A DNA stretch of 64,000 nt from Candidula unifasciata (GCA_905116865.2 CAJHNH020002773.1:1176992-1240991), one strand, 5' to 3'; positions 44,218 to 56,700 are shown, counted from the stretch's first letter. A program made the numbers and translations. Notes: generated by a model from the letters alone, not told the origin.

Positions 44218-44634
44218 CCACCACCGTCACCACTGAGGCTGTTGATATCGTTACTTCTGCTACCACCACCAACACCACCACCACAACCACCACTACCACC
44301 ACTACCGCCACTACCACCACTACTACCACCACCACCACTACCACCACTACCACTACTACCACCACCACCACTACCACCATCACTACCAAAACCACCACTA
44401 CCACCACCACCACTACCACCACTACCACTACCGCCACAACCACTACCACCACCACAACCACCACCACCACCACCACTACCACTATCACCACTACCACCAC
44501 TACCACCACCACTACCACCACCACTACCAACACCACTACCACCACTACCACCACTACCACCACCCCCTACCACCACCACTACCACCACCACTACCACCAC
44601 CACCATCACTACCACCACCATCACCACCACTACA
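44218..44634. repeat. (CCA)n/(CTACCA)n microsatellite, about 415 bp
   Basis: Nearly pure CCA and CTA triplets. All three frames on both strands are open or nearly so, giving false Pro-rich, Val-rich and Gly-rich proteins. Confidence 0.97.
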
Positions 44635-44685
44635 TCTTCTACTACCTTCTTCTTTTTCTGCGTTCGACATCAGTCATGCTAAACA

Positions 44686-45095
44686 TTGAGTCCCGTCTGA
44701 GTCACAAATAGGATTGTGCGTTTAAGGTCGCCACCGGTCACCCATAGCTTCTCTCGCAATGTGGATCCCCTGGGCCAGATCCACAGTCTTTGCTGAGAGA
44801 GGTTAGGGCAGTGCTGCAGTATGTGCTCAGGGGTCTGTCTTTCTGCTCCACAATCACAGGCAGCAGATCCTTTTATGCCTATCCTGTACAGGTGTGCTCG
44901 AAGACCACAGTGTCCAGTCGGAAGTCTAAAAATTGATGTTTGTTCTTTCCTGTTGAGTTTGTTTATGCTGTCACTCTCTGGTCTGTAATCTCGAGTCTGC
45001 CTTCTCCACTCCCGCTTAAAAGACTGCTTTAGCGCTGTTCTGGTTTCTTTGTAGCTGTGTGGTGGATGAGGTTGTGGAAGATTACTCCCAGCTTC
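44686..45095 (-). pseudogene. Decayed LINE RNase H C-terminus
   Basis: The minus strand reads, with frameshifts, DCGAERQTPEHILQHCPNLS and WVTGGDLKRTILFVTQTG, the same Q-T-P-x-H-I-L-Q block as the second LINE type at 21330. Confidence 0.7.
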
Positions 45096-45149
45096 TACTA
45101 CTAATTCTGTCGCTGCTGCTACTCAACGTTGTCATTCAGTAGGGTTGAG

Positions 45150-45480
45150 TATACATCTTCTTCTGCTTTTCTAGCCCCCAATGGAGCATATGCTCTCAAC
45201 CAACTCACGACAAGTCGTTCTATCCTTTGCTATCGCATGCAGCTCTCTCCATGTCCTCCCCATCTTTCTAACTTCAATCTCCAGCTCCCTTTGGTTTTTT
45301 TAACCTTCCTTTATTCATAAGCTCCTGCGTGTTCCAATGTAAAGACATTCTAGTTATATTTTTCTCCGGTTTTCTCAATATGTGTCCTATCAAATGTCAG
45401 CATCTTTTCTTCACCTCTTGGTCCACTGGAGCTTGCTTAGTTCTCTCCCAAAGCTCTACATTAGTTGCTGTTCATATTGC
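45150..45480 (-). mobile_element. LINE 3'-end fragment (inverse of 24400 family)
   Basis: GAGCATATGCTCTCAACCAACTC-like and GTGTTCCAATGTAAAGACAT match the inverse of 24530-24720. Confidence 0.78.
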
Positions 45481-45541
45481 TGCTGTTACGTTTGCCACCA
45501 CCACCACCACTACCACTACAGCTTCTACTACAAATGCTACC

Positions 45542-45635
45542 GCTGCTGCTACTGCCATCGCTGTTACTGCTGTTGCTACTGCCATCGCTGTTACTGCTGC
45601 TGCTACTGCCATCGCTGTTACTGCTGTTGCTACTC
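45542..45635. repeat. 27-bp tandem repeat, three copies
   Basis: ACTGCCATCGCTGTTACTGC starts at 45551, 45578 and 45605. Confidence 0.9.
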
Positions 45636-45734
45636 AACGTTGCAATTCAGTAGGGTTGAGTATACATAGCATTTTATTATTCTTATTTTTAACGTGCTGT
45701 TTACCTCTCTTTAAACAGCCTTAATGGTCTATGG

Positions 45735-46185
45735 TTAAGCTCCAGCAAGGAAAGCATGCATCTTCCCTGTTGCTACACACGGATGTGAGTCATGGACTAT
45801 CTCTCAGTCCTTTAGACAGAGAATAGGGGCTTTTGAGCTGAAATGCTATTGAAAGATTCTCAAAATATCTTGGACAAAGAAGAGGAGAAATACTGACATC
45901 TTGAAAGATCTGAACATCAAGGAAGATTGGCTAATAAACAGCATCCTGTCTCGGAAGCTAAAATATTTTAGTCATATCAAGCGCCACAACGGATTTGAAA
46001 AAAAAATAGCAGAAGGCAGGGTACCAGGAAGGAGGGGCAGAGGCCGACCGACACGAAGATGGGCACAGGATATAAGTGACTCCTTGAGTGTGAAAGTGCA
46101 TGAGGCGGGAGAACTGGCGAAAGACCGAGTTTCTTTCAGGCAGACTGATGAGAGCGACGTTCTGCAAAGGACCTGCTACATGATG
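45735..46185 (+). mobile_element. LINE 3'-end fragment
   Basis: Reads DLNIKEDWLINSILSRKLKY, then PGRRGRGRPTRRWAQDIS; near twin of 27370-27665 with about 150 bp more at the 5' side. Confidence 0.85.
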
Positions 46186-46773
46186 ATTATGTTTACCTCT
46201 CTAGATGCCTGTCAGTTTTGCATCTTGTTGAAGAAATTGTTGGCCATGCGTCAAAAATCTAGACCTCGTAATAAAAATATAGCAGGCCTGACAATATTTA
46301 AGCGGCTGTAACCAGTGTCAGAACTTATTTCTATAAACAACACGTCTGAAGTGACATTTTCTCAAACTGGGAATTCGCATGTTCTCATTCATTTTAAAAT
46401 AAGATCTCATTTCTGTCGGAACCGCCCTTTGACCTTCACAGCGGCAGTATAACAGCAACCCACTTATGGGCCAATGAGGCAGGCCTTTCTGGAACGGAAC
46501 AAAATCTTAAAACATGTTATGCCTTTTCTTGTCTAACTGCAACAAGGGGGAAGTCACACGTTGTAAATGGGAGTGATATACAATCGAAACGGATTATCTG
46601 AAGTGGTAGTAGATATCGGGGCATAAATACACTTTCTTTTCTGAAGATTATTTACTGTAAAGTTTGTGTTAACTTTCCATTATTTTAAATAAAATATACA
46701 TACTTTTCTTGGGGTTGTTACTGGTAAGTCTTCCCCCAAATTACTGACCAAATTTCTGTAATTAAAAAAAAAA
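46186..46773. other. Unassigned sequence, partly the tRNA-Val unit flank
   Basis: The last 160 bp before the tRNA share blocks with 40210-40440 and 41030-41130. The rest has no feature. Confidence 0.4.
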
Positions 46774-46846
46774 TGTTTCCGCTGGGGCTTGAACCCAGGA
46801 CCTTCCGCGTGTTAGGCGGATGTGATAACCACTACACTACGGAAAC
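46774..46846 (-). tRNA. tRNA-Val, anticodon AAC
   Basis: A 73-bp copy with an intact cloverleaf and a T-run terminator on the minus strand (A run 46763-46773 as written). It shares the adjoining flank (ACCACGATA) with the copy at 42899. Confidence 0.94.
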
Positions 46847-47073
46847 CACGATAATGCTAACTAATGAAGTTCAACTGAATCAAGTCGCACAACAAACGAT
46901 AAACACCATGTGACACAAAGTGCCAAAATTTTTATGAGAATCACCCGAGCGCAAGTGCTAGAAACCCCGTTTAACAATAATGTTATATTAGGGTCCCCGA
47001 CAACAGACGGAAAGGGGCTTTGAAATAACGAAAAATTGCGCCCCATATTGGCACGGAAACTATATGCAACATC

Positions 47074-47343
47074 GGTGCTTTATTTATATCCTACCCCCTG
47101 ATGACGTCACAGGACAGTCCAACGGTTTAGAGGGTGGTAAGACTGGGTTTCCTGGCTTTCTGGTGCTTTTTACGACCTTAAAACATCTAGAACTGGCCTA
47201 ACCACCAACCCACCTGCGTCCCACGAGAGAGTGCAGCCTAGGTCCCACGACTACATGCAGCCGATTTACCACCACCTGAAATATTAGACTGTTCCGTGAC
47301 CTGTGGATTTCCTCTGTTTGGGGTAAGATTTTAATAAAGCACC
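47074..47343. mobile_element. MITE-8 copy 4, 7/8 target duplication
   Basis: Starts GGTGCTTTATTTATATCC and ends AATAAAGCACC. Flanks GCAACATC (47066-47073) and GCGACATC (47344-47351). Confidence 0.9.
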
Positions 47344-47399
47344 GCGACATCTTCTACGTCCAGCCGCGGATACTATTTATTTCATACTAGTTCCATATT

Positions 47400-47850
47400 T
47401 TACTTTCTTTGAGGATTATTCTGGTTCTCATTTAACCAACTTTAACAGTGCCAGACCTCATCCTCATCAGGTGCCTTGCCGACTGGCGTGGGCGATCATG
47501 CCACTCCACAATTTGCGATCTCCTGCAGCATGTATCAGTTCGTGTGCTGACACACCTCCAGGCAACAAGACTGCCAAGAATCTTCTCTCGTTGTCTTCCT
47601 CTATCCCTTCTTCCACAGATCTTTCCAGTGGTCACAACATGTTCCATTTTCCCTCTTCTCATTACATGGCCGAAAAATGATGACTGTCTCCTTCTGATGA
47701 CTGTGATCAGTTGTCTTCGGACTCCCGCCTCTTTCAAAACCTCTTGGTTGCTCTTTTTTGGCTGTCCAATGTATTCTATGCATTCTTCTGTAAAACCATA
47801 TCTCTGAGGTTTCAATAAATTGTTTGGCATTATTAAAGGGTAACCCACAG
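47400..47850 (-). mobile_element. LINE reverse transcriptase end and tail
   Basis: Minus frames read KKSNQEVLKEAGVRRQLITV, then SFFGHVMRRGKMEHVVTTGK, then CGRRDRGRQREKILGSL. This is a textbook post-RT tail; the RT catalytic core is missing. Confidence 0.9.
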
Positions 47851-47939
47851 AAAATAAACACCTGTGAAATGAGATACTAGAGGAAAGCAGCCAACTTAAC
47901 CATCTGAGATAAAGTGGCAAAGGATACAACCAGACAGAC

Positions 47940-48215
47940 AATGAGAACGAAACCTTGCACTAAATTAATTAAGAAACAGTAGAACAGATTGTCTGGTCAT
48001 CTCGTTAGAATGTAGTCACAACAGATACAAGCGCATGAAAATATATGATGTAAAACAAGAGGCCACCCTATGAGAAAATGGATTGGTGACATTAAAGATC
48101 TTCTACATTGACACGGAAAGACAGTAACCACTGCCATCAATAAAGTAATGGATCGCAAACTGTTCCTCCCCACGTCTCTTAACGACAAAAATGGAAACTG
48201 CCTATGATAATGACG
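47940..48215 (+). mobile_element. LINE 3'-end fragment
   Basis: Frames read NRLSGHLVRM, then a RGHPMRKWIGDIKDLL stretch and ATAINKVMDRKL-like sequence, with stops. Confidence 0.65.
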
Positions 48216-48409
48216 GAAATGTAATAGTAAAAGACAAATAAGTAACCGACCATTTTCAATGTTTTCGGGCTAAACCTATATTTTTCAGAACAATCGACAT
48301 TCGGTGGGTGATGTGGTCACCAGCACGCCAGCCGGCTTTACTTCGCAGAACTGTACCTGGTACCCATTTAAGCTGGGTCGACCTTGGAGCAACAAAAAAA
48401 AAAAAAAAA

Positions 48410-48545
48410 AAGTTGTGTGTGTACCCCTTATATGACGTGAAGAACCAACTCCAGTAACGCCATACTGTTTCGGTTTTTAAAGGCATACTTACGTTCAGTA
48501 GCTTGCTATTGCTTACTGAATCGTCAGCTCTCGACCGGTAGTTAC
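48410..48545 (-). mobile_element. SINE-C body fragment
   Basis: GTAACGCCATACTGTTTCGG and ACGTTCAGTAGCTTGCTATT resemble the body at 49430-49490. The SINE-C head is seen separately at 48960-49070. Confidence 0.6.
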
Positions 48546-48554
48546 GGATAGTGA

Positions 48555-48940
48555 GAGTAATTTGGATCTGTTCTCCAGGCCATGCCGGCGTAAAGGGTAA
48601 TGAACAGTCAGACAGACTGGCTGGATCTGCACCTTTGGGTGGTGAATTGATACATGACAAGACAGATGTAGTCAAGGCCCTTTGGGAACAAGCAACTGAA
48701 TCAGTAGAAAAACAAAGAATATTATGGCCTGGAGAGAATGAGGCACCTGGGTGTAACCAGAGGGTCTGGCCAGCTCATTACACTCAGAGGAATTACACTC
48801 AGAGGAAAGGCAAGACAGACATATAACCAGATTTTGACTGGTACCATTAGTATTTGAACTCTGCGCTGGCTGCTGAAGATGAGAATGGAGCACGCATGGG
48901 AATGCCCCGAGTGCTGTGATGTCAATTCTTGACTCAACTT
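48555..48940 (+). mobile_element. RNH-LINE fragment
   Basis: Reads ICSPGHAGVKGNEQSDRLAG and SAPLGGELIHDKTDVVKALW, then a frameshift; ends at GAGTGCTGTGATGTCAATTC. The RNase H Asp is retained in NEQSDRLAG. Confidence 0.85.
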
Positions 48941-48959
48941 CGTCGGCTGTTGATACCAC

Positions 48960-49070
48960 GGTCGAAACCACGCAAAACAGCCTACTGCCTGCAGCTGGGA
49001 TCGAACTCGATACTAAGCTATTACAAAGCATGTTCTCACCAGCTAAGCCACAGACGCCCACCTGGGAGAC
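48960..49070 (-). mobile_element. SINE-C head fragment
   Basis: GCAGCTGGGATCGAACTCGA is the antisense of the tRNA-like B box; AGCTAAGCCACAGACGCC the antisense of the A-box side. Confidence 0.7.
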
Positions 49071-49099
49071 AAGGAGAACACCTTAATTTCTTCTATTTC

Positions 49100-49355
49100 T
49101 TTTTCTGCCTTTCTATCCCTTAATGGAGCATAGGCCCTCGACCAACTCACGCCAAGTCTTGCTATCATTCGCTATTGCCTGGAGCTCTCCCCATGTCCTA
49201 CCCATCTTTCTAACTTCATTCTCCGGCTCTCTTCTCCATGTGTTTTTTGGCCTTCCTTCATTCCTATGCCCCTGTGGGTTCCAATGCAAAGACATTCTAG
49301 TGAAGCTGTTTTCGGGTATTCTTAATGTGTGCCAATCCAACGCCAGCAATACATT
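49100..49355 (-). mobile_element. LINE 3'-end fragment (24400 family)
   Basis: Minus frame reads NSFTRMSLHWNPQGHRNEGR, then PKNTWRREPENEVRKMGRTW. Confidence 0.85.
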
Positions 49356-49367
49356 ATTGAATGTTAG

Positions 49368-49612
49368 GTTAGGTTAGTTGCGTATCCTTTACAGGACGTT
49401 GCAGAACCAACCCCAACAGCCCTTGGCTGTTGTGTGGTTTTTCTAAGCAATCTACGTTCAGTAGTTTGCCATTGCTTTCTGGACGCTCGGCTTTGTCGAT
49501 ACCACTGTCGAAACCAACGCAAGGCGCATTGCCTGCAGCTGGGATCGAACCCAGCATCCTGGCATTACGAAGCGCTCGCATCGACTTAGCCACAGAGCCG
49601 ACGTCCTATCCA
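49368..49612 (-). mobile_element. SINE-C, full length
   Basis: On the minus strand: head GGCTCTGTGGCTAAGTCGAT, B box GGGTTCGATCCCAGC, body, and a CTAAC-repeat tail (TTAGGTTAGGTTAG as written). A tRNA-derived SINE. Confidence 0.88.
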
Positions 49613-49654
49613 AAGCCAGCAATAAATTATTGAATCTTCTTCTTCTTCTTCCCT

Positions 49655-49850
49655 TCCTCTTTTACCGCTGTGGGTGTCGAGGGAGATATAAGGTTCTGTC
49701 TCTAGCTCTTCTGGCCGCCTCGACCATAGGCACATCGTGCTGTTGTAGAGTTTCTCTGATGTTATCCTTCCATCTTGTTCTTGGTCTACCTCGTGCTCTA
49801 CGTCCTTCTTCTCTTTCCGTGTATGCTTTGTATGGTATGGTGTCACAGGG
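49655..49850 (-). mobile_element. LINE 3'-end fragment
   Basis: Minus frame reads ARGRPRTRWKDNIRETLQQH, then AARRARDRTLYLPRH. Confidence 0.82.
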
Positions 49851-50600
49851 CATTATTGAATAATTTATGGGGGAAAAAAATAATAATAATAAAAACCGAA
49901 AGGAGTAAATCACGGAAGCACCATTTGTTTTTACTTCCGTGTCTGCGCAGGTCGTGACGTCAGTGCTAACTTTTGCTGAGGTCTGGCAGTGGAAAGTTTC
50001 ACCCTGGTCCTCCAAATTATGGCATCTTTCTGGCGTTGTTTTACTTATGTAAGTCCTTTCTCACACTTTCCCTACCGCACATGGCTGCTAGGATCAACAT
50101 AGGATAGTCACCTGTTGAGTTGGCGGTTTCTGTTCTTCCTTTTCTGTTGGGCAGTTTCGTTGTTTTTGTTGGAGACCAGACATCCAGTCTTCTTCTTGTC
50201 TTGTGTCGTTGGTTGGGGTGGTGGTTATTCCAAAAATAAGGCTTTAAACTCAATTCACAGGCAGATTAAGGAACGTGTGATAATTCAGCTGACATAATTA
50301 TGTATTACTGTAAAAGTATTACCTCTTAATGTGCAGTAAAGTAAGTAGGTACTTACCTAAATTTAAAAAAAAATATATTGTTAAATAAAAATAAACAAAT
50401 CCAAATCACGATGCGATGTTGTCCGTTATTTTTGAGACGGTGACGGGTGGCCGTTTGATTAGTTGGTCCAACATAAGATTTCATTATTTATTTGTGAATT
50501 AAATATCAACAGAATGTGTGAATATTTGCGTTCATAATATTGAAAGATTGATCATGGCTTCTTAAAGTAAGTCGTTTTATTATTAAGTATGGGGACATCG
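49851..50600. other. Unassigned intergenic sequence
   Basis: AT-rich; short frames without domains. Confidence 0.45.
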
Positions 50601-50604
50601 CAGG

Positions 50605-50787
50605 GGTTCTCAGGGATCTGCCACACACAATCAGCTCAACACTCAAGGAAAAGGCGAGACGGATGTACAATCAGACACTTACTAGTAACATTGAAATTAA
50701 AACTCTTTGGTTGCTGTTGAAGATAGGGTTGGAGCACTTATGGGAAGGTCCAGAGTGCTATGATGTCGATTTTCAATGAGACATTTT
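50605..50787 (+). mobile_element. RNH-LINE 3' terminal fragment
   Basis: AAGGAAAAGGCGAGACGGAT through TTGGTTGCTGTTGAAGATAG to AGTGCTATGATGTCGATTTTC. Confidence 0.75.
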
Positions 50788-51054
50788 TTTAGAAAGTTGT
50801 TTTTGCAGTGCGGCTCAATCATCAAGTATTCATAATTTCATTAATCCGTTCCTGAGGGGAAGGCAAAAAAGGACTACTGTCAAACGAATTATTCCTATTG
50901 ATTGGATTTAACACATCATCATCATCGTAAACCATTCTGCCATCAAGCATCATGGGGAGGAAAAATGTGCGATCTAGGCTTTTGTCATGCCATGACGTGC
51001 ATGAAGATGTCAAGTGTCTTTAATGTTGTTAATCCATATATATTTTATTTTTTA

Positions 51055-51215
51055 TGGCCGTCCTCTTGCTCTTGTAGCTGATCGTCTGAGATATGGCGCC
51101 TGTGATAATATTTAATGTTGCTGTATTCTAACGAGATGGCCAAACCATTTGATCTGCTGTTTCTCGATGAATCTAGTACCAGCTGTCATTCTTGCAGTTA
51201 GCTAAAAAGTGGTTG
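51055..51215 (-). mobile_element. LINE 3'-end fragment
   Basis: TGGCCAAACCATTTGATCTG and TTTCTCGATGAATCTAGTAC read antisense as the FGHLVR-type block of LINE tails. Confidence 0.5.
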
Positions 51216-52126
51216 AGTCTGTTCCCAGCTCAAGTTTGGCACACAAATAAACAAGTGGCTATTGTTTGGATTACGACATCAGGCAATGTCACTTCTGGTG
51301 ATTGAGATGTCCTCACAATTTATCAGCATTTCCTGGCAGTTCACCAGCACTCACTATTGTTTGTTGTAAAAAGTTTTTCGATGCTGTTTGTTTTGTTCTG
51401 ATTTTTAAAATATTACAAAAGTGACCAAACACATCGTCATCAAATGAATTGATACGTTGATTAACTATAGCGATGTTTGAGTGCCATTTCTCAATGAAAT
51501 CCTGCAATTTTTCCCATGTTATGATATTCTGATATCACAATTGATGTCATGAATTCCCATGCATGCTCAGTCCTCCCATACAGTAGCCACTGTTAGGTAC
51601 TTCTACTAATTATTACCATGAGACATAGGTTTTGTTTGAGTGAACAGCTATTCCCTAATTTCAGCACCTGCAATGGGCCCTTCTTTTCTTTTTGATGACT
51701 CACGAGCTAGGCTGGAGGAATTATAATTATGAGCTTTTAAGGCAAATATAAAACAAAAATTTCAACGAAAAACGGGATGAATTACAAAAAAGACGAATAT
51801 TGTATTTCCACTCTATTCTTTACTAATACTACTGCTAGTATTTTAGTAAATATTATGATTTAAAAAATAAATATTATTATCTGAATCTAGAGGATACCTT
51901 TTGATTATTTATTAATTATGTTTAAAAAAAAACATTTAATAAAATTATTGAAACTACGGTAGAATATATGTATTATTAAAGTTTACAAACCTAATTGAGG
52001 TGCTGTTGGGCTGAGTGTCTCCAGGTCTATCCAACAGCAGTATTAATTTCATAAGTGAAATTACATTTATAAAACAAGACTAAAGTTCCTAAATTATGCA
52101 CTATTATTGTTGATTTAGTACCTGAA
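51216..52126. other. AT-rich unassigned sequence
   Basis: A small RNH-LINE relic at 51540-51600 (-) at most. The rest, especially 51700-52000, is very AT-rich and featureless. Confidence 0.45.
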
Positions 52127-52135
52127 ATCAGTCAG

Positions 52136-52430
52136 TCTTCTTCTTCTTCTTCTTCTTCGCGTTCACCAGCTGTAAACTCTGGCGGAAGGTTCTGGTTGCT
52201 CGTCTACTACTGAACTGCAGTCCTGCTCCAGAACCTGAGTGTTGCGTGTGCATCAGTTTTACAGATCTCATTCTCTTGAATACAGACTGTTGGTTCCTTG
52301 CCTCTCCGGCAGACGCATTCCGTCTTCAAAGGAAGCTCCCCAATTAGTTGACTCTTACAACATGCCTTTGGGGAGGCAGTGGGTCTATTCTTGTTTTCCC
52401 CACAATGGGGCCCCGGAACCCACACAGGGG
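52136..52430 (-). mobile_element. SINE-GAA with perfect target duplication
   Basis: 295 bp with a long (CTT)n tail. Flanked by ATCAGTCAG at 52127-52135 and 52431-52439. Nearly identical to 23722-24010 and 34454-34739. Confidence 0.93.
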
Positions 52431-52807
52431 ATCAGTCAGCCAATTGACACTAAACACAAAGCCGCAGGGTCGTGATGTGTGCAGTCTACATCAAAAGATG
52501 CATCTAATAATCATAACAATTTATTGCCTGGCATATTTGGCTGTATCTCGTCAGGTGCATACTGCAGTAACAATTACATCAAAGAAGCAAATAAGTGAAT
52601 CCTTTATCCACCTGACATGATACAGTGAAATATGCCAGGCAGTAAATTGTGCAATCTATTGTTTGTTTCTTCTTTGTTCAAATTTACAACGGGGACACAC
52701 TACTTTAATCATCATACACCAGAGAGGCTACACAAATTCTTTCAACATAAAATATTTACCTGCGACTGCCATATAAGTTTAGATTCAACCCTGGCAGCAC
52801 ATCCACC

Positions 52808-52915
52808 AAGCGATAAACACCCGGTGACACAAAGTGCTGCAATGCGGATGAGCATCGACTGAGATGTCCCAGAAACCCTGTTCAACCATTAGGTTAAATT
52901 AGGGCCCCAGACTAC
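52808..52915. repeat. Dispersed repeat shared with 17372 and 46880
   Basis: CAAGCGATAAACACCCGGTG and GTCCCAGAAACCCTGTTCA recur in the other two places. Type unknown. Confidence 0.6.
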
Positions 52916-53044
52916 GATCAGATAAACCCTTTCTGTATTTCGCGTGTTCATTATAAATGAAGCGTTAACACCTCCCAAACCACGCACAGTATGCGGGTTA
53001 AATTTTCATATGCTATTGTGACTATGTGGTGTCCATATCTCCCA

Positions 53045-53165
53045 TTAGTTAAAGACGACCGGCGTAATGCTGACCACATTACCCACCTAGTGCCGATTGG
53101 TCTGTATAAATATGGATGCTCTTCCCATTTGCCTGATGCGCCTAAAGGTGTAAAAAGGGGTCTTT
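53045..53165 (+). mobile_element. SINE-D body fragment
   Basis: CTAGTGCCGATTGGTCTGTA and GCCTGATGCGCCTAAAGG match the 3' half of the copy at 30863. Confidence 0.65.
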
Positions 53166-53637
53166 ACTTTAAAAAAATGTGTTTCTTGTGACTACAATTT
53201 TTAATTTAACAGTCACATTGGCGCTCCAGGTTATTGTGCATTTCTTTATTTATTGTGATAATCAGTAAAAGTAAACTTTCACTGGAGTTATATCCCTTTG
53301 AAAATATTTGTTGTCTATTACCTACCTCGAAAAGGTAATTTATAAAAATATTTCACTGTTATCTTCCTAGAAACCCCATATCTAAATATGTCTGAGACCG
53401 TACACTGGGTCACCCTGGAGGTCTGGAATTGTAAACTTAACAATTATATATTATTTGAAGCATGTGTCAAATAAATTATCTATTTCAATTTTGTCTTGAC
53501 TTGAATCTGCAGTAAAACTGCCTAAATCTGGCCAACTTCACCACCTGGCAACCCAGTCTTTGACTGCTTGTAACTTCTGATACGGAAGAGGTCGTGCAGA
53601 GTTTATACAGAAGCTGTGCCCAGCTCCCACTGTCGTC

Positions 53638-53742
53638 ATGCCTCTGTTTGGTCCCAGAACCAAAAGTCCTCAGGAGCTGGTGCGATCTCTGAAGGAAAAC
53701 TTGCTGCAGCTGTCCACTTTAAAGGAGAAAGAATACAAGAAG
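53638..53742 (+). CDS. Cab39: Cab39 coding exon 1
   Basis: ATG at 53638 begins [11 protein letters not shown]; the donor GTGAGT starts at 53743, phase 0. A likely acceptor (GTTTATACAG, ending 53610) precedes a short leader, so an upstream 5' UTR exon is probable but not located. Confidence 0.95.
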
Positions 53743-56700
53743 GTGAGTTCAGACCAGAAGACTTCTCTTCTTCTTAGCAATTATCGCCAGTAAACTCCGG
53801 CAGAAAGTTCTGGTTGTTCAGTCACTTCTGAACTCTAGTCTTGTTCCAGAATAAGTTGTGCATAAATATTAATTTTAAATGTCTGACTCAGGTTTAAAGT
53901 TTTAGTAACCCATAAGTGCTCTGTTCTACTTCTAACTGAAGTCTGAGTGCAAAGAATTTCAGCGCATTGCACAAACTCTGTAGCACCAGTGAGGATCCAG
54001 CTGATTTAATGCAAACTGTTGCTGGTTCATTGCCAGTCAGGCAGATACACTCCAAAGGAAACATCGCTAATTATTGGACCTCTACGATATACCCCTCCCT
54101 GTTCCCCCCCCCCCCCCCTCCCCCCAAAGGTTGGAGATCACTGACCTTAAGCCTTCATTATAGACCCTGACACCTGGGAGACTTTATGGCAAACGTTTAT
54201 CCGAAGAGGTGCAGCCACTTGCGAGACATCTAGATAAAGTTCAGCTGAACACCAAAGACAGGCTAGAAAGACACCTATAACAGGCCCTTTACCCGCAAAC
54301 ACTGTTCCATGCCCTCATTGTCCTAAATCCTTCCAGACCAATTTTGGGCTTATAAGTGACCTCCGGAGTCACAGACATTCAGTTTTAATTTCATGACACA
54401 TCAAAGAGTGTGGTCTTCATCACTTGTAATGGAGGAACAACAACAACATATCACAGTAGAGGCCTGCCTGTACATCTTCTTCCCATCCTCCATCCTCAAA
54501 ACGTGTCCTGGCCATCTGAGCCTCCGAAGACTGAGCGATGAAAAAACTGTTGTGATCCTCATCGTCCCGCCTCAGTACGTATCATTGGGTCACCCATTGC
54601 TGTTGACTGTCTGGTCAGCTGTCTCCACCTTTTATGGTCAGATGCAGTGGACTTCATGGTTGCATTCCTAAAGCCTGTTCAGTCGGTCAAGTTGTCTGTC
54701 CAGGTCTTTCGTAGTCTGCCTCTCCTGCTTCTCTTTTCTACTGAGCCCTGTGGTATTTCTTTGAGAGGCCGTTAGATATTATTACACATCTGTAACATAG
54801 CATTTTCCATTTTGATACTTACTCTTTCCAGTACCTCTGCTGTGTTTTGACTGTGTCTTACCATTTAGTGCCATTCATACCTTTGTCCTCATTCCTCTAT
54901 ACAGGTCAGCGAGGAAGTGTCCAAGACCCTTCAGTCCATAAAAACGCTGCTGTATGGAACAGCTGACCAGGAACCTGTGAGTGAGCAAGTTGCCATGTTG
55001 TCCACGGAGATGTACCAGAACAACACGCTACAACTGCTGGTTCAAAACCTGGCCCGGGTAGATTTTGAGGTATGTAAATAAAAGTTCCTCCTCCGAAGTC
55101 AGAGCACATCTGCCTGAGCGGCAAGGTAACAACAGTCTGCACCCAGGTAATCAAGATCTGTAAAAAGGAAGTGCATGCAAATCCAAATTATGGAACAATA
55201 CTTAAGACCAGAAGTTGGCGAATCACCAGAACTTCGCACAGGAGTTTACAGCCGGTGAACTTAAAGAATAATAATCATTAAAATTTGTGCTTATTTTATG
55301 ATTACAGGCTAAGAATAAAAGGATCAGCTTTATGGTATTAGACTTTGTCCTATCTGGCATGTTTTCTTTCAACTGGTCACCTGCCAAGGGAATTCCACAA
55401 CTTCGGCAACAACCAGAAATCTCCTTAATGATTAAACTCATGAACTCAGTAATGCAGTCCATAAACAAACCCACTTTTTTTTTTAGAATGTATGGCAGAC
55501 TGGCCATGGATTTCGATTTATTTGGCTATTATCAGTAATTTATAAGGTTTTTGTCTTCAGATGTCCGAACTATTTTTATTGACCATGAGCAAGCAAAATG
55601 TGACTTGCCTGTTAAAAAAATCTGTCTTCGTCAGGCATGTCAAAAAGAACCCCCCCCCCCCCTCCGAGGGCCATATGGGTCACATTTGCGTTGTCACAAC
55701 AACTAATTTAAGTAATTTAATAAAAATTATTCATCAACGAACACTACATCCCCAACACTTAGATGAGGTACAAGGAGGAAGAGAAGAAGAAGAATAAAAA
55801 ATTATTGCACCATGTTTTTTTTAAATTGAAGGCCGCATGTGTGCTTGCAAAGGACTGCATGTTTCACATGCCATATCTGCATGATTATGTAGCAGGGACT
55901 TTCCAGAACGTTGCCCTTATCACCGCCAACCTGAAACAAACTCGGCCCATCGCCAGCTTTCCCGGCTCATGCACTTTACTGCCTATTGTGTCTCTTATGT
56001 TCTATGCTCTCCCCGTTTGTGTTATGGGGTAGAAAAAGAATAGACCCACTGCCTTCCTTGCTAGCATGTCATAAGAGTCGACTGATTAGGGGTTTGCTTC
56101 AAAGTTGGAATGCATCAGCCTGGGAGGTGTATATCTTCTTCTTCTTCGTGTTCACCTGCTGTAAACTCTGGCGGAAAGTTCTGGTTGTTTGTCCACTTCT
56201 GGACTGCAGTCCTGATCCAGAACCTACATTTTACAGATCTGACTCGTTTGTAATCAGACTGCTGGTTCCTTGCCTCTCAGGCAGATGTACAATAACTTTG
56301 AAGAAAGCTCCCAAATAGTTGATTGACTCCTATGACATGCTTTTGGGAGAAAGAGAGACCTTTAGGCGTTCTATAAAAGACGTGCTGATTTATGATGATC
56401 TTACCTTGCTTTCCACATCCTGTCATTCAGTAAAATTCAAATTGATGACGAAATGGTTCAAGCTGGTATTTATTGATTTTATTTAAAAAAAAAAAAATTT
56501 CAGGGCAGAAAGGATGTTGTGGCGATCTTCAACAATCTGCTGAGACGCCAGATTGGCACTCGGATGCCAACAGAGGAGTATATATGTTCCAACCCAGGAC
56601 TCTTGATTGATCTTGTAAAGGGGTAATTTGTTTGTTTTATGTTTTGGATTAACATTCTGAGGAAGTTAGCTCCCCATCTGTGTAGTAATTTGGAATCTCA

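Noticed and set aside
44054..44682. Pro-rich, Val-rich and Gly-rich frames of 160-170 aa
   Set aside because: All arise from one CCA/CTA microsatellite; several frames on both strands are open at once.
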